A stretch of 42,796 nucleotides of DNA from Blastococcus xanthinilyticus (GTDB lineage: Bacteria > Actinomycetota > Actinomycetes > Mycobacteriales > Geodermatophilaceae), in contig NZ_VNHW01000021.1 in NCBI RefSeq assembly GCF_008124835.1, positions 1 through 42,796 on the forward strand, in the 5' to 3' direction. Shown piece by piece: positions 16,449 through 29,161 of the stretch. The position numbers and the translations under genes are program-made. Position 1 is the first letter of the stretch. Each line of letters opens with the position of its first letter. Below the pieces are notes generated by a model. The model worked only from the letters and a program-made list of their open reading frames with translations. It was not told the origin of the DNA and ran no database searches.

Positions 16449-17564
16449 TCAGCGGAGCACCTCCTGGAGCGGGACGGCGGCCATCCCGTGGGCCTCGGCG
16501 ACCTCCGGGAGCACGACCTGGCCGGCCACCACGTTCACGCCGTGGGCCAGGGCGGGGTCGGCGGCCACGGCCGCCGCGGTGCCCTGGTTGGCCAGCGCCA
16601 TCACGTACGGCAGCGTCACGTTGGTCAGGGCGTGGGTGGAGGTGTTGGGCACCGCGCCGGGCATGTTGGCCACGCAGTAGAAGACCGAGTCGTGCACCCG
16701 GAACGTCGGCTCGTCGTGCGTGGTGGGCCGGGTGTCCTCGAAGCAGCCGCCCTGGTCGACGGCGATGTCCACCAGCACCGAGCCACGCTTCATCCGGGAG
16801 ACCAGCTCGTTGCTCACCAGCGTGGGCGCCTTCGCGCCGGGGACGAGCACCGCGCCGATGACGAGGTCGGCGTCGAGGACCGCGCGCTCCACCTCGTAGG
16901 CGTTGGACGCCACGGTCTGCAGGTGGCCCCGGTAGATCCGGTCGGCGGCGCGCAGCTTGTCGATGTCGCGGTCGAGGACGACCACCTCGGCCTGCATGCC
17001 GAGGGCGATGGCGGCGGCGTTCATGCCCGAGACGCCGGCGCCGATGACCACCACCTTGGCGGCGTAGACGCCGGAGACGCCGCCGAGCAGCACCCCGCGA
17101 CCGCCGTGGGCCCGCTCCAGGCAGTGCGCGCCCACCTGCGGCGCCATGCGACCGGCGACCTCGGACATCGGGGCCAGCAGCGGCAGCGCGCCGTCGGCGG
17201 TCTGCACCGTCTCGTAGGCGATGGCGGTGGTGCCGGAGGCCACCAGCGCGTCGGTGCACTCCCGCGATGCGGCGAGGTGGAGGTAGGTGAAGAGGGTCTG
17301 GCCGGCCCGCAGCCGGCCGTACTCCTCGGCGATCGGCTCCTTGACCTTGAGCAGCAGGTCGGCCTCGGCCCACACCTCGTCGGCGGTGGCGACGATCTGC
17401 GCACCGGCCGCGACGAGGTCGGCGTCGGGGATGGAGGAGCCCTCCCCGGCGCCCTGCTCGACCAGCACGGTGTGCCCGGCCCGCACCAGCTCGGTCACCC
17501 CGGCCGGCGTCAGCGCCACCCGGTACTCCCGGTTCTTCACCTCTCGGGGAACCCCGACCCGCAT
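16449..17564 (-). CDS. ald: Alanine dehydrogenase
   Basis: A 371-residue NAD-dependent L-alanine dehydrogenase (alanine to pyruvate plus ammonia). The N-terminal [20 protein letters not shown] contains the substrate-binding Arg of the family. K-V-K-E-P and FTYLHLA follow, then the Rossmann motif [20 protein letters not shown] and the C-terminal [16 protein letters not shown] block. The length is exactly that of the family. The ATG at 17564 has GGAGG at ideal distance. Mycobacterial ald lies elsewhere in the genome, so its place beside xerD is lineage-specific (from memory). Confidence 0.96.
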   Translation of the reverse strand: MRVGVPREVKNREYRVALTPAGVTELVRAGHTVLVEQGAGEGSSIPDADLVAAGAQIVATADEVWAEADLLLKVKEPIAEEYGRLRAGQTLFTYLHLAASRECTDALVASGTTAIAYETVQTADGALPLLAPMSEVAGRMAPQVGAHCLERAHGGRGVLLGGVSGVYAAKVVVIGAGVSGMNAAAIALGMQAEVVVLDRDIDKLRAADRIYRGHLQTVASNAYEVERAVLDADLVIGAVLVPGAKAPTLVSNELVSRMKRGSVLVDIAVDQGGCFEDTRPTTHDEPTFRVHDSVFYCVANMPGAVPNTSTHALTNVTLPYVMALANQGTAAAVAADPALAHGVNVVAGQVVLPEVAEAHGMAAVPLQEVLR

Positions 17565-17655
17565 CGAATCCTCCTGGTCCCGGCGGGACGGCTCCCGTGG
17601 TGACGGAAGACCCTCCCGCGTGATGGGCGGCCCGGTCGGGGCGCACCTCGGCCGG

Positions 17656-17661
17656 AGTCTA
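17656..17661 (-). promoter_or_regulatory. Candidate -10 of the ald promoter
   Basis: TAGACT on the minus strand would give a start near 17649 and an ~85-nt leader before ald. No convincing -35 is visible. The rest of the 17565-17808 gap holds no other clear element. Confidence 0.35.
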
Positions 17662-17808
17662 GGCATGGCCGCCGTGCCGTACCGGGGTTGCGCACCGATT
17701 CGTGACCGCCCGTGCCCCCGCGGTGGCGGGCGCCGGGCCGCCGCGCTGCCGGGACCGCCGGTCTGACCCACCATGGCGGGGCCGCCCCACCCGCCTCTGG
17801 AGGCCCCC

Positions 17809-18456
17809 GTGCGCTGTTACGCCGACTCCCCCGCCCTGCGGGCGCGCCAGCTGGCCGCCGACCTGGGGGTGCTGGCGTGGGCGGTGCTCTGGGTGCTGGT
17901 GGCCCGGACCGCGCACGGGGCGGTGCTCGTCCTGGCCGAGCCGGGCCGGGCGGTGGAGGGGCTGGGCCGGTCGGTCGCGGACTCCATGGGCTCGGCCGCC
18001 GGCACGGCGGAGGAGCTGCCCGTGGTGGGTGACGAGCTGGCCGCGCCGTTCGGGGCGCTCGCCGACGCGGGTGGCTCGGTGGGCGGGGCCGGGAGGTCGG
18101 CCCAGGGCGCGGTCGAGACGCTGGCCGCGATCCTCGCCGTCGTCCTCGTGGTGCTACCGGTCGGCTGGCTGGTGGTGCGCTGGCTGCCCGGCCGGCTGCG
18201 CTACGCGCGGGACGCGGCGGCGGCCGCGCGGCTGGTGGCGAGCGGCGCCGATCTGGACGTGCTCGCCACCCGCGCCGCGGCGACGGCGCCCCTGGAGCGG
18301 CTGGCGGCGCTCCCGGCCGGCACGGGCGCCGCCTGGCGAGCCGGGAACCCGGCGGCCACCCGGGACCTCGCCGCCCTGGAGCTCGGCCGGCTCGGGCTGC
18401 GGTTGCCGGCCGGCGGCCCTCAGCCCGCCACCAGCCCACCGACCACGTCGAGGTAG
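17809..18456 (+). CDS. Small membrane protein, two transmembrane helices, unknown function
   Basis: A 215-residue protein not recognised beyond its topology. A first hydrophobic helix (LGVLAWAVLWVLVARTA) and a second (LAAILAVVLVVLPVGWLVV) flank an ~80-residue loop rich in Gly, Ala and Glu. The C-terminal part is an Ala/Leu-rich cytoplasmic tail. The GTG at 17809 has GGAGG 6 nt upstream; an in-frame ATG at 17773 has no such site. Its last 37 bp overlap the convergent VOC gene. It diverges from ald. Confidence 0.7.
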   Translation: MRCYADSPALRARQLAADLGVLAWAVLWVLVARTAHGAVLVLAEPGRAVEGLGRSVADSMGSAAGTAEELPVVGDELAAPFGALADAGGSVGGAGRSAQGAVETLAAILAVVLVVLPVGWLVVRWLPGRLRYARDAAAAARLVASGADLDVLATRAAATAPLERLAALPAGTGAAWRAGNPAATRDLAALELGRLGLRLPAGGPQPATSPPTTSR

Positions 18457-18836
18457 TGCTGGTTGGCCATCACGCCGAGCACGTTCCCGAACGGGTCGAC
18501 GACGGACGCGGTGACGTAGCCGGGACCGCGCTCGATCGGCTCCTGGTGCACGGTCGCGCCCGAGGAGAGCAACCGGGCGAAGCTCGCGCGGGCGTCGTCC
18601 ACGGCCCAGTAGACGACGACGCCCGCGCCCGCCGGCCCCGGCGCGGACGGGGCGTACCGGCGGTCGAGGATGCCGAGCTCGTGCTGGAGGTCGCCGAGCC
18701 GGAACTCGACGTAGGCCGGCGGGCCCTCCTCCGGACGGACGAAGTAGGGCTCGGTGCCGGTGACCGCGGCGTACCAGCGCACGGCGGCCGGCACGTCGTC
18801 GGCGAAGTAGGTGACGGTGGTGAGTCCGCGGAGCAT
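18420..18836 (-). CDS. VOC/glyoxalase-fold family protein
   Basis: A 138-residue single-domain vicinal-oxygen-chelate protein. It contains TTVTYFADDVPAAVRWYAAV at the start, YVEFRLGDLQHELGIL in the middle and GYVTASVVDPFGNVLGVM near the end, the usual two beta-alpha-beta-beta-beta units. Members include glyoxalases, dioxygenases and antibiotic-binding proteins; the substrate is unknown. The ATG at 18836 has AGAGGA upstream; another in-frame ATG at 18863 lies close to the operator. It is divergent from the WYL regulator and shares the intergenic palindrome, so it is probably that regulator's target. Confidence 0.88.
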   Translation of the reverse strand: MLRGLTTVTYFADDVPAAVRWYAAVTGTEPYFVRPEEGPPAYVEFRLGDLQHELGILDRRYAPSAPGPAGAGVVVYWAVDDARASFARLLSSGATVHQEPIERGPGYVTASVVDPFGNVLGVMANQHYLDVVGGLVAG

Positions 18837-18881
18837 CGGGCTGTCCTCTCGGGAATCGGTCATGCACCCATGCTCGGCCCT

Positions 18882-18906
18882 AAACTGCTCATCCAATGAG
18901 CAGTTT
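18882..18906. promoter_or_regulatory. Perfect 11-bp inverted repeat, operator between VOC gene and WYL regulator
   Basis: AAACTGCTCAT and ATGAGCAGTTT are separated by CCA, with all 11 positions matching. The repeat sits between the divergent starts, 19 bp from the upstream VOC ATG and 21 bp from the regulator GTG, and is AT-rich compared with its surroundings. This is the typical position and shape of an autoregulatory operator. Confidence 0.8.
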
Positions 18907-18927
18907 CCCGACGCGGATCGAGGGTGC

Positions 18928-19875
18928 GTGCGCGCTGACCGCCTCGTCGCGCTGCTGCTGCTGATGCAGGCCCGCGGCCGGGTCACGGCGGCCGAGGTCG
19001 CGCGCGAGCTGGAGGTCTCGGTCGCGACCGCCCGCCGCGATCTCGAGGCGCTCTCCACCGCGGGTGTCCCGGTGTACCCGCGGATCGGGCGCGGCGGCGG
19101 CTGGTCGCTGGTGGGCGGCGCGCGGACCGACCTCACCGGCCTCTCCGCCGGGGAGGCCCGGGCGCTGTTCCTCCTCCTCGGGTCGGCGGCGTCGGTCCCC
19201 GACGAGGTGCGCTCGGCGCTGCGCAAGCTGGTGCGCGCGCTGCCGCAGACCTTCCGCGCCGACGCCGAGGCCGCCGCGCAGGCGACCATGACCGACCCCA
19301 CGGGGTGGGGCGACCGCGACCGGCTCCGGCCGGCGGTCGTCGACGTGCTGCAGACCGCGGTCGTCCGGCGCAGGCGGGTCCGGCTGACCTACGTCGACGG
19401 CGCCCGCCGGCCGTCCGACCGGCTCGTCGACCCGTGGGGCCTCGTCGACAAGGACGAGACCTGGTACCTGGTCGCCGGGACCGACCGGGGGCAGCGGACC
19501 TTCCGGGTCGACCGCATCCAGCACGCCGAGGCCATCGACGAGCCGGCCGGGCGGCCGGACGGGTTCGCCCTGCCCGCGGCGTGGCGCGAGGTGGTCGGCG
19601 AGGTGGAGCAGCGGCGCTCGCGCACCTGGGCGACGGTGCTGATCGAGCCGCGGTTCGTCCGCATCCTGCACGACCAGTTCGGGCGGCACTGCGAGGTCGA
19701 CGGCGAGGACGGCGGACGGGCCCGCGTCCGGCTCGGCGCCCCGACGCCGCTGGACATCGCCCGCACGCTCGCCGGCTGGGGTGCCGACGTCGAGGTGATC
19801 GAGCCCGCAGCGGTCCGGACCGAGCTGGCGCGGATCGGTGCCGAGCTCAGCGGGCGCTACCCGAGCCCGTCCTGA
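18928..19875 (+). CDS. HTH/WYL-domain transcriptional regulator
   Basis: A 315-residue regulator. The N-terminal DeoR-like winged helix reads VRADRLVALLLLMQARGRVT, then AAEVARELEVSVATARRDLE. The central WYL domain has the TYVDGARRPSDRLVDPWGLV and DETWYLVAG segments, and a C-terminal WCX-type extension follows. WYL domains sense ligands, often nucleotides or nucleic acids, in actinobacterial regulators. The GTG at 18928 starts the family-typical xRADRL sequence; in-frame ATGs further upstream would run through the operator. It probably controls itself and the VOC gene via 18882-18906. Confidence 0.92.
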   Translation: MRADRLVALLLLMQARGRVTAAEVARELEVSVATARRDLEALSTAGVPVYPRIGRGGGWSLVGGARTDLTGLSAGEARALFLLLGSAASVPDEVRSALRKLVRALPQTFRADAEAAAQATMTDPTGWGDRDRLRPAVVDVLQTAVVRRRRVRLTYVDGARRPSDRLVDPWGLVDKDETWYLVAGTDRGQRTFRVDRIQHAEAIDEPAGRPDGFALPAAWREVVGEVEQRRSRTWATVLIEPRFVRILHDQFGRHCEVDGEDGGRARVRLGAPTPLDIARTLAGWGADVEVIEPAAVRTELARIGAELSGRYPSPS

Positions 19876-19884
19876 GCCGGCCGC

Positions 19885-20489
19885 TCAGCCGGCGTCGACG
19901 GGGCGCAGCGTGGGACCGGCGGCGCGGGCCTGCGCCGCGGCGAGCAGCCCGACGACCGCCGCCGCGTTGCGGATCTCGCCGTCGAACACCCGCTGGACGG
20001 CGGCCGCCAGCGGAACCCGCTCGACGGTGAGGTCCAGCTCCTCGTGCTCCACGGTGAAGCCCTCGGGGCGCGCGACCTCGGAGAGGCCCTCGGCGAGGTA
20101 GATCAGCACCAGCTCGTCGCAGAAGCCCGGGCTGCTGTAGTGCGTGGTCAGCAGCGACCACCTTTCCGCGGCCAGCTGCGCCTCCTCGGCCAGCTCCCGC
20201 TTCGCCGTCTCCAGCGGCGGTTCGCCGTCGGCGTCACGCAGCCCGGCCGGCAGCTCCCACAGGTAGGCGCCCACCGGGTGGCGGTACTGCCGGAGCAGCA
20301 CCACGTCCCCCTCGTCGTCGAGGGCCACCACCGCGACGGCGCCCACGTGCCGGACGACGTCCCGGACGCTCTCCCCGCCCCCGGGCATCGCGACCGTGTC
20401 CCGGTGGAGGGAGATGATCGGGCCGTCGTAGACCGTCTCGCTGGCGAGCACCGCGTACTCGTGGCCCTGGTCGGTTGCCGGGCCGGGCA

Positions 20490-20490
<1 letters not shown>
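19885..20490 (-). CDS. NUDIX hydrolase, ADP-ribose pyrophosphatase-like
   Basis: A 201-residue NUDIX protein. The region about 83-106 reads GLRDADGE, then KRELAEEAQL. The catalytic R-E-L-x-E-E core is intact, while the usual Gly after EE-x is Gln. The downstream PGFCDELVLIYLAEGL is typical of ADP-sugar pyrophosphatases, which recycle ADP-ribose. Its ATG overlaps the pyrG stop (ATGA). The pyrG-nudix-xerD order matches Rv1699-Rv1701 (from memory). It ends 9 bp from the convergent WYL gene. Confidence 0.92.
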
Positions 20491-24623
<4,133 letters not shown>

Positions 24624-24627
<4 letters not shown>

Positions 24628-25769
24628 GTCCCCGGTGGGACCGGCGGCCCCAGCAGCTCGCGGTAGAGGTCGATCAACTGGGCGGCCGTGGCCGCCTCGT
24701 CCGGCCAGGTGGCCGCCTGCCGGAGCCCCGCCGCGGCCAGGTCCTCGGCGTGGGCGCTGTCGCCGAGCACCCGGACGACGGCGTCGGCGAGCGCGCCGGC
24801 GTCCCCGACCGGCACCAGCTCGGCCGCCGCCCCCAGCAGCTCCGGCAGCCCGCCGGTCCGGGTGGCCACCAGCGGGACCCCCGCCCGGAGCGCTTCCTGG
24901 GCGGTGAGCGACCGGGCCTCCCAGCGCGACGGCAGCACGCAGAGGTCGGCGGCGGACAGCAGGTCCCCGACGTCGTCGCGGCGGCCCAGCAGGGTGACCG
25001 GCAGCGCCTCGGCCCGGATCCGTCCGGCCAGCTCGTCGTGCAGCGGGCCGTCACCGGCGACGACGACCAGCGGCGCCGGGCGCACCCGCTGGTCGGCCGA
25101 CCAGCGGGCCACGGCGTCCAGGAGCACGTCGTAGCCCTTCTGGGGGTGCAGCCGGCCGACGGCCACGACCAGCGCGCGGTCGTCGACCAGGCCCAGCTCC
25201 TCCCGCACCTCGACGCGGGTGCGCGTCGCCGGCGGCAGCGGCGGCGCCGACACCGGGGCCAGCCGGACGTCGCGGGCACCCAGCCGGCGGGCGTTCTCCG
25301 CGAGGTCCTCCGAGGCGGCGAGGACCAGATCGGCGGCCCGGACGGTGGCGCGCTCGGCCTGCTCGAGCACGCGCCGGCGGAGCCCTCCTCCCTCCGGCAG
25401 CGCGTTGTGCAGCGTCAGCACCAGCCGGGCGGGCGGCCGGACCAGGCGGAGCGCGGCCGCGGCGACCAGACCGGCGCGCAGGCCGTGGGCGTGCACCAGG
25501 TCGTCACCGGCCACCGCCCGCCGCAGGGCCTGCACGGCGCGGGCGTCGGCGCCCGGCGCGAGGCCGGCGGAGATCTCCACGGGGGCGAACGCGGCGGCCT
25601 GACCGGTGAACCCGAAGAGCTCCTCGGTCGCGCGCGGCCCGCACACCTGCACCGCGGCGCCGGACCCGACGAGGGCCGGCAGCACCGAGCGGACGTGCGT
25701 GCCGACGCCGCCGGTGCTGGTCGCCAGCACCTCGGTGATCCGGCGGTCCTGCAGGGCCGGCTCAGCCAC
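24624..25769 (-). CDS. GT4-family glycosyltransferase
   Basis: A 381-residue GT-B fold enzyme. The N-terminal domain has TSTGGVGTHVRSVLPAL and HAHGLRAG. The C-terminal nucleotide-sugar domain has VAVGRLHPQKGYDVLLDAVA, the GDGPLHDEL loop and the E-x7-E motif in SRWEARSLTAQEALRAG. It probably transfers a sugar from a nucleotide donor at the inner membrane face to a lipid-linked acceptor (inference from the adjacent flippase and transferase). The GTG has AGGAGGT 6 nt upstream; the gene overlaps MurJ by 8 bp and the next gene by GTGA. Confidence 0.92.
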
Positions 25770-27384
25770 TGCGCACCTCCTGCCCGCCCGTCGACCGCAA
25801 CTCCCCGACCGCCCCCGCCAGCTGCGCGCGGGCCGTGCCCATCATGACCGCCAGCGCGACGACGAGCACGGTGCCCCCGACGAGGATGCCCGTGGCCAGG
25901 GTGATCAGGATGCCGCCGCCGGGGACCGGGTCGGCGTCCAGCGCGCGGGCGACCCACACCCCGGCCGCCCCGGCGAGGACCGCGGCCAGCACCGCGGCCG
26001 GGCCGCTGCGGCCCAGCCCGCGCAGGGCGCCGGGGCCGGCGGCGCGGACGACGGCGACGACCAGACCGGCGCCGGCCACGGTGACCCCGATCGTGTGCCC
26101 CGCCGCCAGCGCCGTGGCGCGGTCGGCCGCGGGCAGCACGGCGGCGAGCACGAGGTCGGCGACGACGGCGAGCAGCCAGCCACCCAGGAGCCAGGCGGTC
26201 GGCTGCTTCCACAGGCCGCGGGCGTAGAGGGCACGGGTCAGCACGGCCACCAGGCCGTACCCGAGCAGGCCGGGCGCGAAGGCGACGACGGCGTCCCGCA
26301 GCGCCGCCACCTGCGTCGGGGACTCCGCGGCGAGGAACACGCGGGCGATGGGCCCGGCGGCCGCGACCAGCGCCGCCGCCGCGACCGCGGAGGCGGCCAC
26401 CGTCAGCACGACCACCGGCGCGAGGGCCCGGCGGTAGCCGTCCTCGTCACCGCCGTCCGCCCGCTCGGCCAGACCCGGGTAGACCGAGGTCGCGAGCGGC
26501 ACGGCCAGGGCCGCCCAGGGCAGCAGGAACACGGTCAGCCCGGCGGCGTACACGACCTGGGTGCCGTCGGGGCCGTCGGTGGCCAGCCGGATGGCGACCG
26601 CCGCCAGCAGCTGCTGCCCCGCGAGCGTGAGCACCCCGGCGACGGCCAGCCGCCGCACCCGCGGTGCCGCTCCCACCGGGAAGCGCAGCGCCGGGCGCAG
26701 GCCCAGCCCCAGCCGGCGCATCGGCACGAGCAGGCTGAGGCTCAGCGCCACCACGCCGAGCGTCGTCCCGACGCCCAGCACGAGCTCGGCCGGCGTCGAC
26801 AGGTCGGCGACCTCCCGGTCGCCGCCCATGGCGGCGAACACCAGGTACGCGCCCGCGACGACCAGGCTGGACAGCAGCGGGGCCACCGCCGGCCCGGCGA
26901 ACCGCCGATGGGCCTGGAGCACGCCGGTGAGCACGATGCCGATCCCGTACAGGACCACCTGGGGCGCGAACACCAGCAGGAACCGGGCGGCCAGCGCCAC
27001 CTCCGCCTCGTCCCCGCCGCCGAGCAGCAGGCGGGCGATCGGCTCGGCCAGCAGGGCGAGCAGCACGGCGAGCGGCACGAGCAGCAGCAGGGTCCAGCCC
27101 AGCAGCGCCGACGCCGTCCGCCGCACCTGCTCGCGGTCCCCGGCGGCGATGCCGCCGGCCAGCATCGGGACGACGAGGCTGGCCAGCGCGCCGCCGGCCA
27201 CGACCTCGAAGACGATGTTCGGGACGTTGTTCGCCGCCAGGTAGGTGTCACCGGTGCTGTCGGCGCCGACGGTGTTGGTGAAGACCAGGGTGCGGCCGAA
27301 GCCCGCGGTCCGGGCCAGCACGGTGAGCACCGCGATCAGCGCGGCGGCCCCGGCCACCCCGCCCGCGACCCGCCGCGCGTTCAC
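25762..27384 (-). CDS. MurJ/MviN-family lipid flippase, kinase-domain-free
   Basis: A 540-residue MOP-superfamily membrane protein with about 13-14 predicted helices. The N-terminal LARTAGFGRTLVFTNTVG and the NNVPNIVFEVVAGGALASLVVP segment are MviN/MurJ signatures. It lacks the long C-terminal cytoplasmic and pseudokinase part of mycobacterial MurJ (MviN, Rv3910). It may be the lipid II flippase or a paralogue moving another undecaprenyl-linked saccharide; the neighbouring GT4 and MraY/WecA-like genes favour the latter, but this is inference. The GTG overlaps the preceding stop (GTGA). Confidence 0.9.
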   Translation of the reverse strand: MNARRVAGGVAGAAALIAVLTVLARTAGFGRTLVFTNTVGADSTGDTYLAANNVPNIVFEVVAGGALASLVVPMLAGGIAAGDREQVRRTASALLGWTLLLLVPLAVLLALLAEPIARLLLGGGDEAEVALAARFLLVFAPQVVLYGIGIVLTGVLQAHRRFAGPAVAPLLSSLVVAGAYLVFAAMGGDREVADLSTPAELVLGVGTTLGVVALSLSLLVPMRRLGLGLRPALRFPVGAAPRVRRLAVAGVLTLAGQQLLAAVAIRLATDGPDGTQVVYAAGLTVFLLPWAALAVPLATSVYPGLAERADGGDEDGYRRALAPVVVLTVAASAVAAAALVAAAGPIARVFLAAESPTQVAALRDAVVAFAPGLLGYGLVAVLTRALYARGLWKQPTAWLLGGWLLAVVADLVLAAVLPAADRATALAAGHTIGVTVAGAGLVVAVVRAAGPGALRGLGRSGPAAVLAAVLAGAAGVWVARALDADPVPGGGILITLATGILVGGTVLVVALAVMMGTARAQLAGAVGELRSTGGQEVRSG

Positions 27385-28217
27385 GAGGGGAGGCGACCGA
27401 GGCGGTCCAGTTCCCTCAAGCCCGGCGTGGCCTCGATGACGCGGGTGAAGCTGATCCGCTCGCTGGCCAGCGTGAGGCCCGTGACGACGGCCAGCGCACC
27501 GGCCCGTGCGGCGGGCGACGGCATCGCGGCGAGCCGCAGGCCGAGCAGCCCGCCGAGGGCGTTGGCGCCGCAGTCGCCCAGCATGACCCGCTCGCGCAGG
27601 TCCGCGGGCAGCACCGCGAGGGTGGCGCCGAGTGGCCCGGCGACCAGGCCCCCGGCGGGGCCGGGCAGGCCCGCGACCGCGGCGAGGACGCCCGCCTTGG
27701 CCGCCCGGCCCGGGCGCAGGTCCAGCAGGTTCAGCAGGTTGGCGGTGCCGGCGACCAGGCCGGTCGTGAGCACGCCGTCGGCGATGGCGCCGGCGCCCCG
27801 GCGGCGGCCGGTGAGCAGCGCGGCGACGGCGGCGGCGGCGCCGATGCCCGCGACCTTCACCGCGCCCGCGGAGACGCGCCCCTCGCGGAGGGCGCGCAGG
27901 TGCCCGGCCAGCCCCTTGTCGCGGGCCTGCTCGGGGCGGGCGCCGGCGAGGTCGTCGTAGCCGCCGACCAGCCCCGACACGGTGCCGACCACGGCGGCCG
28001 CGGCGCGGGTGCCGGCCGGGGCGCCGAGCACCGCCGAGGCCGTGGCCGACAGCGCGAGCGCGGGCCCGCCGAGCAGGCTGACCGGGCGGCCGGCGTAGTT
28101 GGTCCGCCGCCACGGCGCGCCCACCGGTCGCGCGGTCAGCGCGGCGGCCGTGGCGAGCGCGGCCCGGGCCGCGGCCGCGCCGGCCAGGGCGGTCAGCACC
28201 GGCTGGCGGGCGCTCAC
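27381..28217 (-). CDS. MraY/WecA-like polyprenyl-phosphate sugar-1-phosphate transferase homologue
   Basis: A 278-residue protein with many short hydrophobic helices. Three blocks recall the MraY/WecA superfamily: GGYDDLAG followed by KGLAGHLRALREGRVS, then ANLLNLLDLRPGRA (the NLxNxxDG-like loop), then ERVMLGDCGANALGGLLGL (the GDxGS/N-like loop). It is shorter than MraY (about 360), so either a minimal or degenerate member. Predicted role: loading a sugar phosphate onto undecaprenyl phosphate, to be extended by the GT4 enzyme and flipped by the MurJ-like protein (inference). It overlaps both neighbours by GTGA. Confidence 0.7.
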   Translation of the reverse strand: MSARQPVLTALAGAAAARAALATAAALTARPVGAPWRRTNYAGRPVSLLGGPALALSATASAVLGAPAGTRAAAAVVGTVSGLVGGYDDLAGARPEQARDKGLAGHLRALREGRVSAGAVKVAGIGAAAAVAALLTGRRRGAGAIADGVLTTGLVAGTANLLNLLDLRPGRAAKAGVLAAVAGLPGPAGGLVAGPLGATLAVLPADLRERVMLGDCGANALGGLLGLRLAAMPSPAARAGALAVVTGLTLASERISFTRVIEATPGLRELDRLGRLPS

Positions 28218-29161
28218 TGCGCCGGGGCGGGCAGCGGCGGCACCGGCTGGGTGTCCTCGCCGGTGCCGTACATCCCGGAGGTGCCCTGCGACTCCTGGCC
28301 CAGGGCCAGCACGGTGCTGATCCGGCCCACGACGGTGCCGATGTTGTCGATGGTGGAGACGGCGGCCGCCAGCGCGGGGTCGGCCCGGATGACGCCGATC
28401 AGGCCGTTCTCGCGGGCCGAGGGCGCGTCACCGGAGACCACGGCGCCGGCGCCGGTGCTGTCGAGCGCGGTGACCAGCTCGACCAGGGCTGCGTTGCGGC
28501 GCTCGGCGTCGTCCCCGGTGAAGCCGTCGCCGGTGAGCACGATCGCGTGGTCGGCCGGCGAGACGGAGGCGCCCTCGGCCACCAGCACGTCCAGCGACTG
28601 CAGCCCGGCGAGCACCGAGGACAGCGCGGCGGCGTCGGGCACCGGCCCACCCGGCGGGATCACCAGCACCTGGGAGAGCAGCGAGGCCACAAGGGCGTCG
28701 GCGTCGCCGTCCGGGGGCAGCTGCACCCCGGCCGGCAGACCGGAGCCGGTCACGTAGCTCTCCAGGGCCGAGGCGGTGGCCGGGTCGCTGTACTCCGGCT
28801 CCAGCCGGACGACGCCGCTCACCGTGCCTCCGGCCTCCGCCACCAGCGCGGTGACGTCCTCGACGACCTCCGGGGTGACGGTCTCGTTCGTGGGCAGCAG
28901 GACGACGCTGCGGTCGGTGAGGGTTCCCTCGACCAGCGGCCCGGCCACGGCCTCCTCGAAGGCCGAGCTGGTGTCCAGCTGCGCCTGCAGCTCCTGGGTG
29001 CGGTCCTCCAGCGCGCGCTTGTCCTGCTCGAGCTCGGCGACCTGGCCCTCGATGTCGGCCTGGATGGGCTCGTTCAGGGCGGTGGTGCCGATGACGATCC
29101 CCAGCGCGACCGCGAGGAACACGGCGATCAGCGAGACCAGGTGATAGCGGAAGTCGATCAC
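28214..29161 (-). CDS. steB: SteB / MctB-type membrane protein (DUF3186 copper-transporter family)
   Basis: A 315-residue protein anchored by one N-terminal helix (VIDFRYHLVSLIAVFLAVAL is the family signature), followed by a coiled coil (about 40-70, VAELEQDKRALEDRTQEL) and a large extracytoplasmic domain. Its mycobacterial homologue Rv1698 was named MctB for copper export, while in Corynebacterium the equivalent SteB works with SteA in cell separation (from memory). The direct GTGA coupling to steA supports the cell-division role here. The GTG at 29161 is chosen for that overlap and for the conserved N-terminus. Confidence 0.9.
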   Translation of the reverse strand: MIDFRYHLVSLIAVFLAVALGIVIGTTALNEPIQADIEGQVAELEQDKRALEDRTQELQAQLDTSSAFEEAVAGPLVEGTLTDRSVVLLPTNETVTPEVVEDVTALVAEAGGTVSGVVRLEPEYSDPATASALESYVTGSGLPAGVQLPPDGDADALVASLLSQVLVIPPGGPVPDAAALSSVLAGLQSLDVLVAEGASVSPADHAIVLTGDGFTGDDAERRNAALVELVTALDSTGAGAVVSGDAPSARENGLIGVIRADPALAAAVSTIDNIGTVVGRISTVLALGQESQGTSGMYGTGEDTQPVPPLPAPAQ

